Part shown: in pieces, positions 24,922-33,290 of the stretch
How the letters are laid out: every line of letters begins with the position of its first letter
Position numbering within the stretch: the stretch's first letter is position 1
Origin: Acidaminococcus fermentans
Lineage (GTDB): Bacteria > Bacillota > Negativicutes > Acidaminococcales > Acidaminococcaceae
Direction of reading: 5' to 3'
Assembly (NCBI RefSeq): GCF_009696675.1
Contig: NZ_VULN01000012.1
Location: 1 to 64,000 of the forward strand
Length of the DNA: 64,000 nucleotides
Position numbers and translations under genes: made by a program
Notes under the pieces: model-generated
Databases searched by the model: none
Told to the model about the DNA's origin: nothing
Seen by the model: only the letters and a program-made list of their open reading frames with translations

Positions 24922-26442
24922 ATGACTGCACCTCTTGTAATCAAGGTCAAGGACAAGGACAATGTGGCCATTGCCGTCCATGACCTGCCGGTGGGCACGG
25001 AAGTACTGCCGGGAGTGGTTTCCCTCCAGCCCATTCCCCAGGCCCACAAAATCGCCCTGGAGGATATTCCCAAAGGGGGAGAGATCATCCGCTACGGGGT
25101 GGTCCTGGGCTATGCCAAGGACGCCATCCCCAAGGGCAGTTGGATCAACGAACACATGCTGGACCTGCCGGAAAGTCCGGCCCTCCATGATCTGCCCTAT
25201 GCCACCCACATCGTTCCGCCGGAAGAACTGCCGGATCCGGTCCAGACCACCTGGTGGGGCTACCGGAACAAAAAGGGTCCGGCAGGCACCCGGAACCTGC
25301 TGGGGGTGGTGACCACCGTCCAGTGTGCCGCCGGGGTGGTGAATGTGGCAGTGGACCGGATCCGCCGGGAACTGCTGCCCAAGTATCCCCATGTGGATGA
25401 TGTGGTGGCGGTGAACCATCCCTATGGCTGCGGGGTGGCCATCAACGCTCCCATGGCCAAGATCCCCATCCGAGCGGTCCGGAACCTGATCCGGCACCCC
25501 AATTTCGGCGGGGAAATCATGCTCATCGGCCTGGGTTGTGAAAAGCTCACCTATGACCGGCTGCTGGAACCGGAAGAAATCAATCCGGACAACTGCCTGA
25601 CCCTCCAGGACTGCCACGGCCATGACGCCATGATGCAGGCCATCCTGGACATGGCGGAAAAGAAGCTCCAAAGACTGGAGCAGCGCCGGCGGGAAGAACT
25701 GCCTCTCAGTGAATTGGTGGTGGGGCTCCAGTGCGGCGGCTCCGATGCCTTTTCCGGGCTCACCGCCAATCCCAGTGCCGGTTACGCGGCGGACATGCTG
25801 GTAAAAGGCGGCGCCACGGTGATGTTCAGTGAAGTGACGGAAGTCCGGGACGGGGTGCCCATGCTGGCGGCCCGGTGCGTGAACCGGGAAGTCCGGGACA
25901 AACTGGCGGCGGAAATGAAATGGTACGACGACTACCTGGCTGATGGGGGTGTGGACCGGGATGCCAACCCCACTCCGGGGAACAAAAAGGGCGGCCTGGC
26001 CAATATTGTGGAAAAGGCCATGGGGTCCATTGCCAAAAGCGGCACCAGTCCCATTGTGGAAGTGTTGTCCCCGGCGGAAAAACCCACCAAACACGGGCTG
26101 ATCTATGCAGCCACTCCTGCCAGCGACATTGTGTGCGGCCCCAGCCAGCTGGCTTCGGGGATCGGGCTCCAGGTGTTCATGACCGGACGGGGCACCCCCT
26201 ACGGCCTGGCCATTGCCCCGGTGATCAAGGTGTGCAGCCGGAACGAAATGAAGGACAACTGGTTCGACATGATCGATATTTCTGCCGGTGGGGTGGCCAC
26301 CGGGGAAGCCACCATCCCGGAAGTGGGCACGGAGATCTTCCGGTTCATCCTGGATGTGGCCAGCGGAAAGAAGAAGCCCTACAGCGATCAGTACGGCTTC
26401 CACAACGATCTGTGCATCTTCAATCCGGCACCGATTACGTGA
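24922..26442 (+). CDS. garD: Galactarate dehydratase
   Basis: This iron-dependent dehydratase of the UxaA family converts meso-galactarate to 5-dehydro-4-deoxy-D-glucarate. The 506-residue protein follows E. coli GarD (523) closely along its whole length: the N-terminal SAF domain (residues 1-85, [15 protein letters not shown]), [20 protein letters not shown] at about 113, [11 protein letters not shown] near 164, [19 protein letters not shown] near 266 and [18 protein letters not shown] near 350. The product equals that of GudD, so the two genes feed one pathway from two aldarates. The ATG at 24922 follows AAAGGAAGAAAT. Confidence 0.97.
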   Translation: MTAPLVIKVKDKDNVAIAVHDLPVGTEVLPGVVSLQPIPQAHKIALEDIPKGGEIIRYGVVLGYAKDAIPKGSWINEHMLDLPESPALHDLPYATHIVPPEELPDPVQTTWWGYRNKKGPAGTRNLLGVVTTVQCAAGVVNVAVDRIRRELLPKYPHVDDVVAVNHPYGCGVAINAPMAKIPIRAVRNLIRHPNFGGEIMLIGLGCEKLTYDRLLEPEEINPDNCLTLQDCHGHDAMMQAILDMAEKKLQRLEQRRREELPLSELVVGLQCGGSDAFSGLTANPSAGYAADMLVKGGATVMFSEVTEVRDGVPMLAARCVNREVRDKLAAEMKWYDDYLADGGVDRDANPTPGNKKGGLANIVEKAMGSIAKSGTSPIVEVLSPAEKPTKHGLIYAATPASDIVCGPSQLASGIGLQVFMTGRGTPYGLAIAPVIKVCSRNEMKDNWFDMIDISAGGVATGEATIPEVGTEIFRFILDVASGKKKPYSDQYGFHNDLCIFNPAPIT

Positions 26443-26446
26443 TATA

Positions 26447-26480
26447 ATGAGGGTGTTGCCTTTGGGCAACACCCTTTGTC
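26447..26480 (+). terminator. Terminator at the end of the aldarate cluster
   Basis: GGGTGTTGCC (26451-26460), loop TTTG and complement GGCAACACCC (26465-26474) are followed by TTTGTC. Confidence 0.8.
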
Positions 26481-26487
26481 AATGGCC

Positions 26488-26515
26488 ATTGACCATTGAC
26501 CGCTGACCATTGACA
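26488..26515 (+). repeat. Heptad repeat array, ATTGACC type x4
   Basis: ATTGACC, ATTGACC, GCTGACC, ATTGACA in exact 7-base phase, directly after a hairpin terminator as at 11789. Confidence 0.9.
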
Positions 26516-26539
26516 GTTTTTACGGAGTTATCACAAGTT

Positions 26540-27829
26540 ATGGAAAATCTTATCCTGGGGGCTTTTTGCCTCGTGCTTTTTTTGTTTATTTTTACGGGAC
26601 TGCCCCTTTTGGGGGCGCTGTTTGTAGGGTTCCTGCTGTTTTTCGGTTATGGACTGTACCGGGGGCACTCTTTCGGGGCCGTGCTGAAAATGGCCTGGGA
26701 GGGAGTCCTGTCAGTGAAGACCATTTTCCTGGTGTTCATCCTCATTGGCATGCTGACGGCGGCCTGGCGGGCTTCCGGCACCATCGGCTACATCATTGCC
26801 CTGGCGGTCCGGTTCATCCGGCCTTCCGTGTTCCTGCTGCTTACCTTCTGGCTGAACTGCGCCGTATCCTTCCTGCTGGGGACGTCCTTTGGCACGGCGG
26901 CCACCATGGGGGTGATTACCCTGTCCATCGGGGAGACCCTGGGGATCTCTCCTTTTTACAGCGGGGGCGCCATTTTGTCCGGCACCTATTTCGGAGACCG
27001 GATGTCTCCGGTTTCCACCAGTGCCCTTCTGGTCAGCGTGCTTACAGGAACGGACATCTACAAAAACATCGGGAACATGGCCCGGTTTGCCCTGGTCCCC
27101 TTTGCCCTGGCCAGCCTGTTCTATCTGGGGCTGGGCCTGTGGCTGCCGGGTATGGGCCAGGTGGGCGCCATGGTCAGCGGTCTGTATGACATTTACCATT
27201 TCACTCCCTGGCTGGTACTGCCGGCGGTGAGCATCCTGGTGCTGAGCTTCTTCCGGGTGTCCGTGAAGAAGAACATGGCCGTAAGCATCTTCCTTGCCCT
27301 GCTCCTGTGCCATTTTGTCCAGGGCTGGCCCTGGGCCTATCTGGTCCGGATCCTGGCCACCGGCTATCATCTGTCAGACCCGGAATACGCAGGGATGCTC
27401 AGCGGCGGGGGCATCACCTCCATGGTCCGGGTGGCCTCCATTGTGTGTCTGTCCGCTTCTTTCGGAGGCATCTTCAAGGGCACCGGGCTGCTGAAAGGCA
27501 TCGAGGGACTGTTCCAGCAGCTGAAGGAGAAGGCGGGGACCTATCCGGCCATCATCCTGGCCGCCCTGTTTACCGGCATGGTGTCCTGCAACCAGACCCT
27601 GAGCATCGTGCTCACCCACCAGCTGTGCAGTCCCTTTGTGAAGGACCGGGAACAGCTGGCCCTGGACCTGGAGAACACGGCGGTGGTGATTTCTCCTCTG
27701 ATTCCCTGGTCCATTGCCTGCGCCACCATCCTGGACACCACCGGAGCCCCTCACAGCTCCGTGGTCCTGGGAGTGTATCTGATTCTGCTTCCGGTGTGGG
27801 GATTGATAAAAAGCCGTTCTGCCGCTTGA
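26540..27829 (+). CDS. nhaC: NhaC-family Na+/H+ (or related) antiporter
   Basis: This 429-residue membrane protein has 11-12 spans and belongs to the NhaC family. LNCAVSFLLGTSFGTAATMGV and GGAILSGTYFGDRMSPVSTSAL are the characteristic core segments, and SPLIPWSIACATILDTTGA lies near the end. It exchanges sodium for protons or, in some relatives, malate/lactate. The chosen ATG at 26540 follows CGGAG by a long spacer; a TTG at 26510 lies within the heptad repeat array and is rejected. A terminator hairpin begins inside its last codons. Confidence 0.9.
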   Translation: MENLILGAFCLVLFLFIFTGLPLLGALFVGFLLFFGYGLYRGHSFGAVLKMAWEGVLSVKTIFLVFILIGMLTAAWRASGTIGYIIALAVRFIRPSVFLLLTFWLNCAVSFLLGTSFGTAATMGVITLSIGETLGISPFYSGGAILSGTYFGDRMSPVSTSALLVSVLTGTDIYKNIGNMARFALVPFALASLFYLGLGLWLPGMGQVGAMVSGLYDIYHFTPWLVLPAVSILVLSFFRVSVKKNMAVSIFLALLLCHFVQGWPWAYLVRILATGYHLSDPEYAGMLSGGGITSMVRVASIVCLSASFGGIFKGTGLLKGIEGLFQQLKEKAGTYPAIILAALFTGMVSCNQTLSIVLTHQLCSPFVKDREQLALDLENTAVVISPLIPWSIACATILDTTGAPHSSVVLGVYLILLPVWGLIKSRSAA

Positions 27830-27848
27830 AGGGGCAGAACGGCTTTAA
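27808..27848 (+). terminator. Hairpin terminator overlapping the nhaC stop
   Basis: AAAGCCGTTCTGCC (27810-27823) pairs with GGCAGAACGGCTTT (27833-27846). The TGA lies in the loop. Confidence 0.75.
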
Positions 27849-27877
27849 GGGGCGCTGCTCAGTAGCGCCCCTTTTTC
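27848..27877. terminator. Second hairpin between convergent genes
   Basis: AGGGGCGCT (27848-27856) and AGCGCCCCT (27864-27872) are followed by five Ts. It overlaps the end of the convergent regulator gene. Confidence 0.75.
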
Positions 27878-28305
27878 CTGCACTCTTCACAATATCCGTA
27901 CAGCTCCAGATAATGGCCCACGATTTCGAACCGGGTCTTTTGGGCCAGTTCTTCTTCGAAGCCGTGGAGGGGGCAGCCGTCGATGTTCACCACTTTGTGG
28001 CAGCCCAGGCAGATCAGGTGGTGGGTGTGGCTGAGGGTGTACAGCAGGAACCCGTATTTCCGGCTTTGGGGCAGCAGGACCTTTTCCGTCAGCTTCTTTT
28101 CCGTGAAGCTTTCCAGGATCCGGTACACGGTGGAAAAATTCAGGCTGGCTCCGGCCTGGAGGAGTTTTTCATAAATATCGTCGGCACTGAGGACTTCCCG
28201 CTGTTCCAGGAGCAGTTCCAGCACCTGGCACCGGGCTTGGGTGCATTTCAGGCCGGCCCGGCGGATCAGCTGCCGGGCGTCCAGGGGAGATCCGTTCTTA
28301 TCCAT
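27859..28305 (-). CDS. zur: Fur-family metal regulator, probably Zur
   Basis: This 148-residue Fur-family repressor has an N-terminal winged helix (AGLKCTQARCQVLELLLEQ ... NFSTVYRILESF) and a C-terminal dimerisation half with HTHHLICLGCHKVV and YCEECRKKG, giving two CxxC zinc-structural pairs. The start at 28305 overlaps the end of the permease gene by eight bases; the frame extends to 28419 without support. Its position as the last gene of znuCB and the matched 7-1-7 operators in the divergent promoter make zinc the most likely co-repressor. Manganese or iron sensing is possible. Confidence 0.85.
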   Translation of the reverse strand: MDKNGSPLDARQLIRRAGLKCTQARCQVLELLLEQREVLSADDIYEKLLQAGASLNFSTVYRILESFTEKKLTEKVLLPQSRKYGFLLYTLSHTHHLICLGCHKVVNIDGCPLHGFEEELAQKTRFEIVGHYLELYGYCEECRKKGRY

Positions 28306-29110
28306 GGCGCACCTGCCGTTTCTGGCGCCGGGTCTGGAAACAGAGGACCAGCAGAAGGAGCAGGACGGACACAATGGCCGTGATTCCCCCTGGGGCGGCT
28401 CCGATGTAATAGGAGGCAAAGAGACCGGCCATAACGTCCAGGAAGCTGAAGAGTACCGCCAGGGCCATGGTTCTCTTGAATCCCTGACGGAGCTGGAGGG
28501 CGGTGGCCACCGGCAGGGCGATCAGGGAGCTGATCACCAGGATCCCCACGATCCGGATGGACACGGAAATGGTGGCAGCCACCAGAAGGGAGAACACATA
28601 GTTGATGGCCCGGTCCTTCACGCCCAGGATCCGGGCGCCGTCCTCATCAAAGGAAAGGAGCACCAGCTGGGGGAACAGGCTGAAAATGGCCAGGAGGGAC
28701 ACCACGGTCAGGATGGCCACGGTGGTCACTTCTCCCTGGGTTACGGTCAGGATGCTGCCGAACAGGAAGGAATCCACATTGGCGTGGACCAGGCCGGAGC
28801 TGATGATGGTAATGGCGATGCCCACGGACAGGGACAGGACGATCACCAGGGTCAGTTCTGCATACCGGCGGAATTTTTCCCGGAGCACTTCGATCAGCAG
28901 GCCGAAGAAGGAAGTGACACAGAAGGCGCTGATAATGGGGTTGGCATGGAACAGGAGACCGGTGGCCACCCCTGCCAGGGACGCATGACTCAGGGCGTCT
29001 CCGATCATGGAGTACCGGCGGAGCACCAGGAAGGTGCCGATCAGGGGACAGATAAGGGAAATCAGCAGGGACACCGCCAGGGCGTTCCGCATAAAGGCGT
29101 AATCAAACAT
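28298..29110 (-). CDS. znuB: Zinc/manganese ABC transporter permease
   Basis: This 270-residue integral membrane protein has about eight or nine spans and belongs to the ABC-3 (ZnuB/MntB) permease family. The opening ALAVSLLISLICPLIGTFLVLRR and SMIGDALSHASLAGVA near residue 37 are diagnostic. It forms the channel of a high-affinity divalent metal importer with the ATPase at 29103 and the lipoprotein at 29946. Its ATG lies inside the end of the ATPase gene (8-bp overlap), indicating translational coupling. Confidence 0.93.
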   Translation of the reverse strand: MFDYAFMRNALAVSLLISLICPLIGTFLVLRRYSMIGDALSHASLAGVATGLLFHANPIISAFCVTSFFGLLIEVLREKFRRYAELTLVIVLSLSVGIAITIISSGLVHANVDSFLFGSILTVTQGEVTTVAILTVVSLLAIFSLFPQLVLLSFDEDGARILGVKDRAINYVFSLLVAATISVSIRIVGILVISSLIALPVATALQLRQGFKRTMALAVLFSFLDVMAGLFASYYIGAAPGGITAIVSVLLLLLVLCFQTRRQKRQVRHG

Positions 29111-29777
29111 GGGCGCAGTCACCTCCGTTTTCTGCCAGGTATTCCCGGATGTATTCCTGGGGGGTGCAGAAATGCCCCTGGCCCCGGACCACATGGAAGA
29201 AGCTGGAGGCGTTGTGGGCGGCATACCGCAGGTTGTGCTCTACAGTGATCACCGTGATCCCCCGTTCTTCGTTGAGATGATGGATCAGGGGATACAGGTC
29301 ATCCTGGCTTTTCAGATCCATGCCGGTGGAAGGTTCATCGAAAATCATCAGATCCGGCTTTCCCAAAAGGGCTTTGGCAATCATCACCTTCTGGTACTGA
29401 CCGCCGGAGAGGGCACCGATGAGATGATCCTGGAGAGAAGAGATGTGCATCCGGTCCAGGGCCCGGTCCACCGCATTCCGGTCTTTGATCTGGAGGACTT
29501 TCCGGGTATAGTCCAGGACTTCCCGGACAGTAATGGGAAACTGCTTGTTGATCATGTCCGTAGGCTGGGGCACATAGGCGGGCCGGCGGAAGGTGCAGGA
29601 GATGGTGCCGCTGCTGGGAGACAGGAGCCCCAGGATCAGCTTTACCAGGGTGCTTTTGCCGCTGCCGTTTTCTCCTACAATGGCCACATAGTCCCCGTCA
29701 TGGATTTCCATGGACAGGTCATGGAGCAGATAGGGTCCCTGCTCATAAGCAAAGGACAGATGGGATATTTGAAGCAT
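29103..29777 (-). CDS. znuC: Zinc/manganese ABC transporter ATP-binding protein
   Basis: This 224-residue ABC ATPase has Walker A GENGSGKSTLVK near residue 36, the signature ALSGGQYQK near 132, Walker B PDLMIFDEPSTGMD near 152 and the switch histidine in ITVEHNLRY near 186. It powers metal uptake with ZnuB. The ATG at 29777 follows AGAGG; an upstream in-frame ATG at 29819 lies within the operator region and is unlikely to be used. It is the first gene of znuC-znuB-zur, divergent from znuA. Confidence 0.93.
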   Translation of the reverse strand: MLQISHLSFAYEQGPYLLHDLSMEIHDGDYVAIVGENGSGKSTLVKLILGLLSPSSGTISCTFRRPAYVPQPTDMINKQFPITVREVLDYTRKVLQIKDRNAVDRALDRMHISSLQDHLIGALSGGQYQKVMIAKALLGKPDLMIFDEPSTGMDLKSQDDLYPLIHHLNEERGITVITVEHNLRYAAHNASSFFHVVRGQGHFCTPQEYIREYLAENGGDCAHV

Positions 29778-29809
29778 GGTACGACCTCTTTCCAGTATAA
29801 TGGCGCAAA

Positions 29810-29824
29810 TGCAAATCATTTGCG
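29810..29824. promoter_or_regulatory. Fur-family (Zur) operator 1
   Basis: TGCAAAT-C-ATTTGCG is a 7-1-7 inverted repeat of the Fur/Zur/PerR box layout. It lies just upstream of the minus-strand TATACT box (29800-29795) and before the -35 box of the plus-strand promoter. Confidence 0.75.
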
Positions 29825-29828
29825 TTTA

Positions 29829-29857
29829 TTGACGGACGATACTCTATATGATATGAT
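29829..29857 (+). promoter_or_regulatory. znuA promoter
   Basis: TTGACG (29829-29834), a 17-bp spacer and TATGAT (29852-29857), bracketed by the two operators at 29810 and 29872. Confidence 0.8.
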
Positions 29858-29871
29858 ATCTTTCGCGAAAA

Positions 29872-29886
29872 TGCAAATGGTTTGCA
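29872..29886. promoter_or_regulatory. Fur-family (Zur) operator 2
   Basis: TGCAAAT-G-GTTTGCA, 7-1-7, lies 14 bp beyond the znuA -10 box, a position that would block transcription when occupied. Confidence 0.75.
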
Positions 29887-29945
29887 TTTCCCCACGATTT
29901 TGCTTTAGCCATTACAGGGCTATGCAAAAGGAAAGGAAACAATCA

Positions 29946-30848
29946 ATGAAACGGATTTTATTTTTGCTGCTGGCGGGGGCTTTGGTGCTGCTGGCGGGAT
30001 GCGGGGGAAAGACGGCCCCGGAAAAGACGAAAGAGGGGAAACTGCCGGTGGTGGCCAGTTTCTATGCCATGAAGGAAATGACGGAAGCCATCGGAGGGGA
30101 CAAGGTGGCGGTGACCACCCTGATCCCGGAAGGGACGGAGCCCCATGAATTCCAGCCCACCACCAAAAGCATGAAGGACCTGAGCCGGGCCCGGGTCCTG
30201 GTGATCCAGGGACTGGGTATGGAACCCTGGGCGGAAGAAATGGTGAAGGCGGCGGAAAACCGGGACCTGGTCCAGGTGGTGGCGGCCCGGGAAGTGACTC
30301 CCATTGCCAATGAGGATGCCGAGGAAGCCAGGGAACACGGCCAGTATGATCCCCATGCCTGGCTGAGCCCTGCCTGTGCTCAGGTGGAAGCGGCGGCCAT
30401 TGTCCGGGGCCTGTCCCAGGCGGATCCGGTCAACGCCGGCTATTACCAGGCAAACGGAGAAAAGTTCATCGGCCGTCTCCGGCAGCTGGAAGCTGCCTAC
30501 AAAGGGAAATTCCAGGATCTCCCCCGGAAGGAATTCGTCACCGGTCATGCAGCCTTTGCCTATCTGTGCCGGGATTTCGGCCTGGAACAGAACAGCGTGG
30601 AAGGCGTCTTTGCCTCCGGAGAACCCAATGCCCGGCAGCTGGCCAGCCTGGTGGAATACTGCAGGGCCCATCAGGTCCGGACCATTTTCACTGAAGCGGC
30701 GGTAAGCCCCAAGACCAGTGAATCCCTGGCCCGGGAAGTGGGAGCCAAAGTGGTGCCCATCCACACCCTGGAAGGGGGAGAAGGGGAAGGAGACTATCTG
30801 GTCCAGATGGAAGAGAATCTGGCACGGATCTACGAAAGCCTGAAGTAG
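29946..30848 (+). CDS. znuA: Zinc/manganese ABC transporter substrate-binding lipoprotein
   Basis: This 300-residue cluster A-I metal-binding protein is anchored in the membrane through a lipobox cysteine (LLAGC, residues 15-19). Metal-binding histidines can be placed at H67 (EPHEFQP), H137 (DPHAWLSP) and H201 (TGHAAFAY), with the usual late acidic residue in FTEAAVSPKTSE. It lacks the long His-rich loop of many ZnuA proteins; only a short DAEEAREHG stretch precedes H137. The ATG at 29946 follows AAAGGAAA. It is divergent from znuCB-zur and shares their control region. Confidence 0.93.
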   Translation: MKRILFLLLAGALVLLAGCGGKTAPEKTKEGKLPVVASFYAMKEMTEAIGGDKVAVTTLIPEGTEPHEFQPTTKSMKDLSRARVLVIQGLGMEPWAEEMVKAAENRDLVQVVAAREVTPIANEDAEEAREHGQYDPHAWLSPACAQVEAAAIVRGLSQADPVNAGYYQANGEKFIGRLRQLEAAYKGKFQDLPRKEFVTGHAAFAYLCRDFGLEQNSVEGVFASGEPNARQLASLVEYCRAHQVRTIFTEAAVSPKTSESLAREVGAKVVPIHTLEGGEGEGDYLVQMEENLARIYESLK

Positions 30849-30858
30849 GGGGCCGCTG

Positions 30859-30900
30859 ACAGAGGGGGCACGTTCCATGCCTCCCTCTTCATATTTTCTT
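30859..30900 (+). terminator. Hairpin after znuA
   Basis: AGAGGGGGCA (30861-30870) pairs with TGCCTCCCTCT (30878-30888) with one bulge, followed by TCATATTTTC. The 3' part overlaps the operator repeats of the next gene. Confidence 0.65.
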
Positions 30901-30906
30901 CATATT
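30888..30906 (+). promoter_or_regulatory. Direct-repeat operator upstream of the small secreted protein
   Basis: TTCATAT at 30888 and again at 30899, an 11-bp period typical of OmpR-family response-regulator sites. Exactly 29 bases separate the second TTCATATT from TATAAT at 30936-30941. The identical arrangement is found at 33316. Confidence 0.8.
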
Positions 30907-30935
30907 TCCCCAACAACTCCTGCACAGGGAACGGG

Positions 30936-30941
30936 TATAAT
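30936..30941 (+). promoter_or_regulatory. -10 box of the small secreted protein gene
   Basis: TATAAT with no recognisable -35 box, consistent with activation by a bound regulator at the upstream repeats. Confidence 0.75.
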
Positions 30942-30998
30942 AAAGACAAAGGAAAAAGAAACCCACCCTCCTGGATGAGAAAGAAAGGATGATCCATC

Positions 30999-31268
30999 AT
31001 GACAACCAAATTCAAGACTCTGGCAGTGGCAGCAGCATTCTTTGCAGCAGGAAGCATTGCCGGACCCCGTTTGCTGGCGGTATCTCCGGTTCATGCAGCG
31101 GAAGCGGTAACGGAAAATCAGCCGGTTGTACAAACGTTGGACAACCAGGTTGGATGCCCTTACTATCAGCAGAACGGACATCATCGGAGAGCCGGCCGCC
31201 GGGGCGGCTGCTGGAACCAGGACCGGCCCCCCTGCTGGGAAGACAACGGCCAGGGGCAGCAGAGCTGA
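30999..31268 (+). CDS. Small secreted Cys/His-containing protein
   Basis: This 89-residue protein has a clear signal peptide (MTTKFKTLAVAAAFFAAGS... cleavage likely after VHA near residue 33). The mature part is about 55 residues with GCPYYQQNGHHRRAGRRGGC and a later PPCWED; two histidines and three cysteines suggest metal binding or disulfides. I do not recognise a family. The gene lies before a response regulator, separated by a terminator hairpin, and its promoter carries the same operator as the membrane-protein gene at 33413, so it is probably a target of that two-component system. Real coding is supported by an AAAGGA site and a signal peptide. Confidence 0.8.
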   Translation: MTTKFKTLAVAAAFFAAGSIAGPRLLAVSPVHAAEAVTENQPVVQTLDNQVGCPYYQQNGHHRRAGRRGGCWNQDRPPCWEDNGQGQQS

Positions 31269-31269
31269 A

Positions 31270-31304
31270 AAAAGGAGGTGTTGCACAGCAACACCTCCTT
31301 TTTA
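31270..31304 (+). terminator. Terminator between the secreted protein and the regulator genes
   Basis: AGGAGGTGTTGC (31273-31284), loop ACA, perfect complement (31288-31299) and five Ts. TTGCAC-18-TATAAT (31281-31310) overlaps it and may be a separate promoter for the regulator pair. Confidence 0.85.
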
Positions 31305-31331
31305 TATAATGTCTCCAACAAGGAGGCGCTT

Positions 31332-32048
31332 ATGGACAACTACTCTGTACTGCTGGTGGACGATGATCCCAAGCTGCTGGATCTTCTGGTGAACTATTTC
31401 CAAAAAGAACAATTTACGGTGTTTTCCGCCCGGGACGGGGAGGAGGCCCTCCGGGTCTTTGAACAGGAACAGCCCCAGCTGCTGGTGCTGGACCTGATGC
31501 TGCCCAAAATTGACGGCCGGGACGTGTGCCGGACCATCCGGCAGAAAAGCACTGTGCCCATTATCATGCTCACGGCCCGGGATGCGGAATTCGACCGGCT
31601 CATGGGACTGGAACTGGGGGCGGATGACTATGTGACCAAACCCTTCAGCATGCGGGAACTGGTGGCCCGGGTCCGGGCCCTGCTCCGGCGGACCTACGGA
31701 GCCTATGGCCAGCAGAAGCAGGAAAAACCGGAAACAGTGATCCGGGCCGGGAATCTGGAGCTGGATCTGGACCGGCATCTGCTGCTGCGCCAGGAAGGGG
31801 ACGGCACCTGGAAATCCATCGAACTGACTCCCATTGAGTTCAGCCTGCTGGAAGTCCTTATGAAAAGCCCTGGCCATGTTTACAACCGGCTGCAATTAAT
31901 GGAAAACAGCCATGGATTTGCCTTTGACGGCTATGAACGGACCATTGATGCCCACATCCGGAACCTGCGGCGGAAAATCGAACCGGATTCCAAAAATCCC
32001 CGGTACATCCTGACGGTGTACGGGATCGGCTACAAATTCGGAGGCTGA
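31332..32048 (+). CDS. OmpR-family response regulator
   Basis: This 238-residue response regulator has a receiver domain (residues 1-120) with acidic pocket VDDD, phospho-acceptor D54 (LVLDLMLPK) and K103 (VTKPF). A C-terminal winged helix follows (LTPIEFSLLEVLMKSPGHV ... VDAHIRNLRRK-like IDAHIRNLRRK). The ATG at 31332 follows AAGGAGG. It is four bases upstream of its histidine kinase. It is the obvious candidate for binding the 11-bp-period TTCATAT repeats at 30888 and 33316, both next to its own operon. Confidence 0.93.
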   Translation: MDNYSVLLVDDDPKLLDLLVNYFQKEQFTVFSARDGEEALRVFEQEQPQLLVLDLMLPKIDGRDVCRTIRQKSTVPIIMLTARDAEFDRLMGLELGADDYVTKPFSMRELVARVRALLRRTYGAYGQQKQEKPETVIRAGNLELDLDRHLLLRQEGDGTWKSIELTPIEFSLLEVLMKSPGHVYNRLQLMENSHGFAFDGYERTIDAHIRNLRRKIEPDSKNPRYILTVYGIGYKFGG

Positions 32049-32052
32049 GGCC

Positions 32053-33213
32053 ATGCGCTTTCACAGTGTACGGAACAAAATGATGGTGAGCACTTTCCTG
32101 CTGATCCTGGTCTGTGCCCTGATTGTGATTTCCATCTGCAGCCAACAGATGGAAACCCACTTTTTCCAGTATCTCCAGGATCCTTCCGCCCTGGCGGGCC
32201 AGCAGGGAGCCGGCGGCTATGGCCGGGGCATGGGCCGTGGGATGATGGGGGGCGGCATGGGCATGGGAGGCATGCACCACCGGATGATGCTGGGGGTGGC
32301 GGAACGGACCTTTGTGGAATCCTATCACCAGTCCCTGTGGTGGGTTGGCTTCCTGTTTGCAGGAGTGGGGCTGGTGGTCAGCTACTTCCTGTCCGGGAAC
32401 ATCACCCGGCCTCTCCGGCAGCTGTCCCAGGCGGCGGAAAAGATCCGTCAGGGGGACCTGAAACAGGAAGTCCCGGTGGATACCCAGGATGAAGTGGGCC
32501 AGCTGGCGGAAGTGTTCAACCAGATGTCCGCGGAACTGGCGGCCAATGAAAGCAACCGGCAGGAGCTTCTGGCCAACATCGCCCATGAACTGAAAACCCC
32601 GCTGGCGGTGCTCCAGGGCCACCTGGAAAGCATGCTGGACGGAGTGGAGGAACCGGCTCCGGACAAGCTGTTCTCCATGCAGGAAGAGGTTATGCGGCTG
32701 ACCCGGCTGGTGGGAGATCTCCGGGATCTGTCCCTGGCCCAGGTTCATCGTCTGGAACTCCATCTCCAGCCGGTGGATCTGGATGAAAAAGTGGAACGGG
32801 CGGCGGACATGCTGGAACCTCTGCTGGAAGAAAAAAAGCTCCGGTTCGTAAAGGAACTGGCACCCGGTCTGCCGGAACGGCAGCTGGATCCGGACCGGCT
32901 GAACCAGATTCTGTACAACCTGATCACCAACGCCATCCGGTACACCCATCCGGGGACCCCCATCCTGCTGAAAACGGAACCGGCAGGAGACCGGGTGCGG
33001 CTGACCATTGCCGATGAAGGGCCGGGAATTGCCCCGGAAGACCTGCCCCATGTGTTCGAACAGTTCTACCGGGGAGACAAATCCCGGAACCGGGCTTCTG
33101 GAGGCAGCGGTATCGGGCTCTCTCTGGCCAAAAGCTTCGTGGAAGCCCAGGGCGGGACCATCACTGCCCGGAACCGGAAAGAGGGCGGGGCGGAGTTTGT
33201 GGTGGAATTGTAG
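32053..33213 (+). CDS. Sensor histidine kinase with Met/Gly/His-rich extracytoplasmic loop
   Basis: This 386-residue membrane kinase has a first span near residues 10-30. The external loop of about 65 residues contains a Gly/Met-rich run with closing histidines (residues 54-79: RGMGRGMMGGGMGMGGMHHR). A second span lies near 95-115, followed by HAMP, the phospho-acceptor H178 in NIAHELKTPLAVL, and an ATPase domain (NLITNAIRYTHPG, DEGPGIAPEDL, GSGIGLSLAK). Met/His-rich loops in sensors usually bind copper or silver ions, so a soft-metal signal is inferred. It is co-transcribed with the regulator before it. Confidence 0.92.
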   Translation: MRFHSVRNKMMVSTFLLILVCALIVISICSQQMETHFFQYLQDPSALAGQQGAGGYGRGMGRGMMGGGMGMGGMHHRMMLGVAERTFVESYHQSLWWVGFLFAGVGLVVSYFLSGNITRPLRQLSQAAEKIRQGDLKQEVPVDTQDEVGQLAEVFNQMSAELAANESNRQELLANIAHELKTPLAVLQGHLESMLDGVEEPAPDKLFSMQEEVMRLTRLVGDLRDLSLAQVHRLELHLQPVDLDEKVERAADMLEPLLEEKKLRFVKELAPGLPERQLDPDRLNQILYNLITNAIRYTHPGTPILLKTEPAGDRVRLTIADEGPGIAPEDLPHVFEQFYRGDKSRNRASGGSGIGLSLAKSFVEAQGGTITARNRKEGGAEFVVEL

Positions 33214-33244
33214 GGCCGGCTGCATAGGCTGCCGGCCTGTTGGC

Positions 33245-33290
33245 GGTCCATGGTCAGCGGCCGTTGAACGTTGGCAGCTGACCGTTGACC
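33245..33290 (+). repeat. Heptad repeat array, CGTTGAC/GGTC type
   Basis: Degenerate 7-mers in phase: GGTC at 33245 and 33252, then CGTTGAA, CGTTGGC, AGCTGAC, CGTTGAC (33262-33289), ending at the next hairpin. Confidence 0.75.

Noticed and set aside
26510-26539. TTG start for nhaC at 26510
   Set aside because: It falls in the ATTGACC repeat array with no ribosome-binding site.
29109-29945. Upstream extension of the znuA frame
   Set aside because: It is antisense to znuC and crosses the operator region; the lipoprotein signal begins exactly at 29946.
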